64,000 bases of DNA from Marine Group II euryarchaeote MED-G38 (GTDB lineage: Archaea > Thermoplasmatota > Poseidoniia > Poseidoniales > Thalassarchaeaceae). Within the stretch, counting starts at the first letter, position 1, and each line of letters starts with the position of its first letter. The notes beneath the pieces were generated by a model. That model ran no database searches and was not told the origin of the DNA. It saw nothing but the letters and a program-made list of their open reading frames with translations. The DNA is taken from positions 43,255-107,254 of the forward strand of contig NTJP01000005.1 in the NCBI GenBank assembly GCA_002457145.1. Reading direction: 5' to 3'. The position numbers and the translations under genes were made by a program. Shown piece after piece: positions 59,644 to 64,000 of this stretch.

Positions 59644-60438
59644 ATGCGGCAGTATCTTGACTTCCTCAAAAAGATTCTAGAGGATGGAGAAGAGAAAAGT
59701 GATAGAACTGGCACAGGTACTAAATCCATATTTGGCTATCAAATGAGGTTTGATTTGACCAATGGCTTTCCAGCTATTACCACAAAGAAGATTCATTGGC
59801 CTAGTGTAATTCATGAATTATTATGGATTTTATCTGGAGATACGAATATTGATTATCTTAAAAAAAATGGAGTAAAGATTTGGAATGAATGGGCTGATTC
59901 TGATGGGAATTTGGGACCCGTATATGGCGAACAGTGGAGAAAATGGAGGACCAAAGATAACAAGAGTGTTGATCAGATAAAACAAGCAATTGAAATGATT
60001 AAGCAAGAACCGAACAGCAGAAGGATTATCATTTCAGCCTGGAATGTAGGTGAATTAAATGAAATGGCTTTAATGCCATGTCATGCATTTTTTCAATTTT
60101 ATGTTAATAATGGAAAATTATCATGCCAGTTGTATCAAAGAAGTGCTGATGCTTTTCTTGGAGTTCCTTTCAATATTTCATCATATAGTCTCCTTACGTG
60201 TATGATTGCTCAAGTCTGTGGCCTAGAACCTGGAGAATTCATTTGGACTGGAGGTGACTGTCATTTATATTTGAATCATATTGAACAGGCAAAAATACAA
60301 GTTGATAGAGAACCTCTGAAGTCTCCTACCTTAATTATTAATAATGATATAAAATCTATCGATGATTTTCGTTATGAAGATATATCAATACAAGAATATC
60401 AACATCACCCACACATATCAGCACCAATTTCCATATGA
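59644..60438 (+). CDS. thyA: Thymidylate synthase (ThyA)
   Basis: [74 protein letters not shown]. Confidence 0.97.
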   Translation: MRQYLDFLKKILEDGEEKSDRTGTGTKSIFGYQMRFDLTNGFPAITTKKIHWPSVIHELLWILSGDTNIDYLKKNGVKIWNEWADSDGNLGPVYGEQWRKWRTKDNKSVDQIKQAIEMIKQEPNSRRIIISAWNVGELNEMALMPCHAFFQFYVNNGKLSCQLYQRSADAFLGVPFNISSYSLLTCMIAQVCGLEPGEFIWTGGDCHLYLNHIEQAKIQVDREPLKSPTLIINNDIKSIDDFRYEDISIQEYQHHPHISAPISI

Positions 60439-60447
60439 GGCTTAAAT

Positions 60448-60957
60448 ATGCTTATTGCAATGATAGTAGCAATGGATAATGATAGTTCAATAGGACAAAA
60501 TGGAGGTTTACCTTGGAAATTATCAAGTGATATTAAAAGATTTAAGAAAATTACTCAAGGTGAAGGCTATAATGCCGTTATAATGGGGAGAAAGACTTGG
60601 AATAGTCTACCTAGTAAGTATCGGCCTTTATCTGGAAGGATCAATATCGTGATGTCAAGAGATTCTGATTGGTCCGATGAAGGTGCATGGAACGCACTTT
60701 ATCCTGGAAGAGCGATTGAAATTGCATATTCAGAAGGTTGTGAAGAATGCTGGATTATTGGCGGATCTCAAATATATGAATTATTTATTGATATGGTAGA
60801 TGAAATACATATCACTGAAGTGGACACATATAATAGCGGTGAAATTAAATTCCCTAAATGGCCACGAGAAGGTTGGAGTGAATATATTATAGAAAAAATA
60901 CAAAAAAATAGAGAAAATGATTTTGATACTAAATATTCTATTTGGAAAAAAGACTAG
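60448..60957 (+). CDS. folA: Dihydrofolate reductase
   Basis: IVAMDNDSSIGQNGGLPWKLSSDIKRFKKIT, VIMGRKTWNSLPSKYRPLSGR, CWIIGGSQIYELF. Confidence 0.95.
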   Translation: MLIAMIVAMDNDSSIGQNGGLPWKLSSDIKRFKKITQGEGYNAVIMGRKTWNSLPSKYRPLSGRINIVMSRDSDWSDEGAWNALYPGRAIEIAYSEGCEECWIIGGSQIYELFIDMVDEIHITEVDTYNSGEIKFPKWPREGWSEYIIEKIQKNRENDFDTKYSIWKKD

Positions 60958-60958
60958 T

Positions 60959-61345
60959 CTAATTTTCATAATCTGTAACACGAATTCCTAAATTAGTTAT
61001 CTTTGACTTTCTTTTAGATAATATGCTCATCTTATCGTGAAATTCCTTTTCTAAATCAATTTCAAGTGCTAATGCATGACCCATTATTAAAATTAAAAGA
61101 TCTGCTAATTCTTCAGAAATATTGTTTTTTGGTTTACCCTTTGTAATTGCTGCCGAGAACTCTCCTAACTCTTCAACAGTTAATGCGATTCTATAACCCA
61201 TATCATGACCTTTATGTTCAGATTTTGAAAATTCATGTTTATTATGAAAAATTGCTACTCTCCCCATCATAGATGTCCAAAGTCCATCTGGTAAATCTAA
61301 CTCTTCTTCCGGCAACCAATCTTCGACACTCAAAAGCCTATCCAT
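60959..61345 (-). CDS. MazG-like nucleotide pyrophosphohydrolase family protein
   Basis: LTVEELGEFSAAITKGKPKNNISEELADLLILIMGHALALE (ExxE...ExxD). Confidence 0.75.
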   Translation of the reverse strand: MDRLLSVEDWLPEEELDLPDGLWTSMMGRVAIFHNKHEFSKSEHKGHDMGYRIALTVEELGEFSAAITKGKPKNNISEELADLLILIMGHALALEIDLEKEFHDKMSILSKRKSKITNLGIRVTDYEN

Positions 61346-61380
61346 ATATTTCAGACTGCAACCAAGTCAACAAAGTTATC

Positions 61381-62145
61381 TCAGACTTGATAATTAGTAA
61401 TTAAATAATTTATACATTCAAGAATCATTTTTTCCATCGAATTAGAAATACTTTGAACTTCCTCATGATTTATTCTAATTTTGGGTCCTTTGGGATTTTT
61501 TCCAGCTGCCCAATTAGAGGAACAAAGCATTGATACGTGAGGAATAGATAATTCCGATATCAATCTAGATTCAGGACCTAATGTCATATTAACTACTTCT
61601 GCACCCAAAATTTCCAAAGCATTGATCTCTGCAGGACTTTCAAATTGCGGGCCTTTACATTGAGCAACTACCAGCTTCTTTGCCTCACGACCTTGAATTT
61701 CTTTCAATGCCTTAGAAAATATGTCAATGGCATTTATATCAAAAGTTGAGGTTCTATCGGAGTGATACGTAATAATATCATGAAAAGACCAAGCATATTC
61801 TGTGAAATCGATGATATCAGATGCCAAACCAATCTCACCAGGTTTTATCTCTGATGAAATAGAACCAACAGAATTTATACTTATTATGATGTTTGGAGAA
61901 AAACTTGCAACTGCATGTATATTCCCTCTATGTTCTATAGAATGGGGCGGCGTGATGTAATTGTTTATTGAATGGTGGCGATGTAAGAAAGATATATGAA
62001 AATTATTTTTTTTGATAATAGAAAGGGGGACTGTCCCCCAATTAGAATCGCATCTAATATTTATTAAAGGAGAATTTAATGAATCAGAAAATAGGTTTGG
62101 TAGATTAGACATCCCAGTTCCATAAATTACTGATAGGCGTAGCAT
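61381..62145 (-). CDS. S-methyl-5'-thioadenosine phosphorylase / purine nucleoside phosphorylase
   Basis: VIYGTGMSNLPNLF, FLHRHHSINNYITPPHSIEHRGNIHA, CKGPQFESPAEINALEILGAEVVNMTLGPESRL. Confidence 0.88.
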   Translation of the reverse strand: MLRLSVIYGTGMSNLPNLFSDSLNSPLINIRCDSNWGTVPLSIIKKNNFHISFLHRHHSINNYITPPHSIEHRGNIHAVASFSPNIIISINSVGSISSEIKPGEIGLASDIIDFTEYAWSFHDIITYHSDRTSTFDINAIDIFSKALKEIQGREAKKLVVAQCKGPQFESPAEINALEILGAEVVNMTLGPESRLISELSIPHVSMLCSSNWAAGKNPKGPKIRINHEEVQSISNSMEKMILECINYLITNYQV

Positions 62146-62185
62146 AATAATTAACCGAGACGGTATTGATAAAAGTAATTAGGGG

Positions 62186-63088
62186 TCATTCATTTAACCG
62201 GGCTATTAAATCTGCCTTTTTACCAGAAACAGGTTTTCCTGATTCTTTTAACAATTCTTTCAATTGAGGAACTGTCATCAAAGTGTAATCGATATCATTA
62301 ACCGGTTCTTCTTCTTTTTCTTCTTCTTGTGTTACATTTTCAATATCAGAAGTTGAAACGGCTAACTCTGAAATTTCTGCACCCGCTTCAGCTGCTACCA
62401 AGACATCACTTTCTTGCTCTACTACAGAATGTTTTGATTTTTCTAACTCATGAATTTCATCTAATGTTGGTCCTTCATCAACCAAAACGCCAGATTGTAA
62501 CAATTGTACTCTTCTGAATAGAAGATTTTTTACTGGTTGAATTATTGATACTTCTTCTTTGATAGTATTTTCTAAAGTTCCATCAAACAATGATTTTTGA
62601 ATATCTAGCCATGTTGAACTGGCGCCAACTCTCAATATAACATTTCTAGCAATAGTTCTCATTTGTTGTTTTTGACTAGCTTTAATACGTCCGCGAGAGA
62701 TAATTAATGGCTTAAATCTAATATAGAAACCATCTTTGGAGACTAAATCCACTGTATCGTCAATTTTTCCTCTTTCCCTACGAACTAGTCTTCGTACATG
62801 ATCTTTCATCAAATCGTATCCTATGAACTCTGTGAGTGCATCTTTATTGACAACTTCAATAACATTAAATTTTATTTTCACATGCATTTTTGAAAAATCT
62901 CCATCTAATTCGTTTTGCATTAATTCATAATGACGGCCAATTACCAAATCATCTTCCTCCGCAAGAGTTTCGCCTATCATCTTAAATGACCAAGGGTTTC
63001 TAGGTGCCCTGATAGAATACCAACGTTTAGCTTTCCACTTGTCTTTTTGTTTTCTAGCTGCTGCCCTCGATATTGCTCCTTTTGCCAT
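62186..63088 (-). CDS. rps3ae: Ribosomal protein S3Ae (S1e) with C-terminal SAP domain
   Basis: KDKWKAKRWYSIRAPRNPWSFKMIGETLAEEDDLVIGRHYEL, IRFKPLIISRGRIKASQKQQMRTIAR; C-terminus LMTVPQLKELLKESGKPVSGKKADLIARLNE; start set to ATG 63088. Confidence 0.93.
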   Translation of the reverse strand: MAKGAISRAAARKQKDKWKAKRWYSIRAPRNPWSFKMIGETLAEEDDLVIGRHYELMQNELDGDFSKMHVKIKFNVIEVVNKDALTEFIGYDLMKDHVRRLVRRERGKIDDTVDLVSKDGFYIRFKPLIISRGRIKASQKQQMRTIARNVILRVGASSTWLDIQKSLFDGTLENTIKEEVSIIQPVKNLLFRRVQLLQSGVLVDEGPTLDEIHELEKSKHSVVEQESDVLVAAEAGAEISELAVSTSDIENVTQEEEKEEEPVNDIDYTLMTVPQLKELLKESGKPVSGKKADLIARLNE

Positions 63089-63220
63089 AATAAAGACCTC
63101 TGGTGTTGGGGGCTGCCCCAATTGCAAGCCTTGCGAAATGAGTCGAGTATTTGAACAAGTGACATAAATAAGAAATATTATAATGAATTATTTGAAAGAC
63201 TTGGTGGTTTTGGGGAGGTT

Positions 63221-63655
63221 ATGAGTTTACATAGCGCGATATGGAGAGTTCACATAAGTGAAATCGATGATATGTCATTAATTATGAAAGGTATCGAATG
63301 GATTGCAGGAGAAAATTCATCAATAAAAATAGATAAGGGTAAATCAATCCATGGTGCAATTCAAAACACGATTACTGCTAAAGTTGACAATAAGAAAAAT
63401 GCATATGAGTCATTTATGAGACTAGGTAAAGAAGCACTTACTCAAATAATGGAGGATGATATATACAAAAGAATAGATGGAAATAAAAATTTTCATATAA
63501 GGTTAGACATTTCAAGTTTAGTCTCAGAGAAAATATCCATCAATGAAAATAAAGGATATTTAATCGCTAAAGGCGTATTTAAAATTGAATGTTATCCTGG
63601 AAATAATCCTGAAGATATTATCTCGGAATTGATAAGGAAAAATATTGGTGATTGA
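63221..63655 (+). CDS. RNA-binding protein of exosome-associated (COG1325-like) family, tentative
   Basis: SAIWRVHISEIDDMSLIMKGIEWIAG..., HIRLDISSLV. Confidence 0.5.
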   Translation: MSLHSAIWRVHISEIDDMSLIMKGIEWIAGENSSIKIDKGKSIHGAIQNTITAKVDNKKNAYESFMRLGKEALTQIMEDDIYKRIDGNKNFHIRLDISSLVSEKISINENKGYLIAKGVFKIECYPGNNPEDIISELIRKNIGD

Positions 63656-63710
63656 AATAATTAGACAAGTATTCAAATGGATTGAATGCTTCGGAGGTGT
63701 GAGGGAAAGT

Positions 63711-63986
63711 ATGACTCATGTAGTAACAGAGGCCTGTGTAGGGCATAAATATCAAGATTGTGTAGCAGTTTGTCCAGTGGAGGCATTTCGTGAAGCCGAT
63801 ACCTATCTTGTAATAGATCCAGATGAGTGTATTGATTGTGCAGCATGCATCCCCGAATGTCCCGTAGATGCAATATTTGCAGATACGGATTTGCCTGACG
63901 AACAAGAAAGTTGGTTACAAAAGAATGAAGATGAAGCACCTAACTTAGAGATTGCAGAAGGAGATTCTCCGGTTTTAGCAGACTGA
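63711..63986 (+). CDS. fdxA: Seven-iron-type ferredoxin (3Fe-4S/4Fe-4S)
   Basis: MTHVVTEACVGHKYQDCVAVCPVEAFREADTYLVIDPDECIDCAACIPECPVDAIF; start revised from 63645 to ATG 63711. Confidence 0.93.
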   Translation: MTHVVTEACVGHKYQDCVAVCPVEAFREADTYLVIDPDECIDCAACIPECPVDAIFADTDLPDEQESWLQKNEDEAPNLEIAEGDSPVLAD

Positions 63987-64000
63987 AATAGAGTTATCAA

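Noticed and set aside
60959-61345. MazG-like protein as part of a toxin-antitoxin system
   Set aside because: Resembles a housekeeping nucleotide pyrophosphohydrolase beside thyA/folA; no MazE/MazF partner.
1-64000. CRISPR array, prophage, transposon or defence island
   Set aside because: No direct-repeat/spacer pattern, integrase, transposase, toxin-antitoxin or restriction-modification genes seen; gene order looks like core chromosome. QueC-like proteins occur in some defence systems, but here QueC sits in a complete preQ0 pathway operon.

Overview
AT-rich, gene-dense archaeal chromosome segment. The gene content (archaeal S17e, L31e, L39e, S19e, S3Ae, Kae1, aCPSF1, proteasome beta, SRP RNA, archaeal-type ValS/TrpS) combined with bacterial-type genes (ThyA, FolA, PlsC, PntAB) suggests a planktonic euryarchaeon of the Marine Group II/III (Poseidoniales-like) type; this placement is inference only. 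Almost everything is ordinary housekeeping content. I saw no CRISPR array, transposase, integrase or phage module. The most interesting accessory signals are: (i) a preQ0/7-deazaguanine operon (folE-queE-queC-queD) headed by an unlisted 57-aa ribbon-helix-helix (RHH) protein and preceded by four phased 11-bp tandem repeats; (ii) a QueC in that operon that has lost its four zinc-binding cysteines and is fused in frame to a complete MsrB; (iii) TatC with a Cys-rich C-terminal domain; (iv) ribosomal protein S3Ae with a C-terminal SAP domain; (v) an MqnC-like radical SAM gene apparently starting at CTG; (vi) topoisomerase IA with three tandem helical modules at its C-terminus. SRP RNA and tRNA-Pro(UGG) are also present. 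All family assignments come from reading the sequence by eye; no database search was run.
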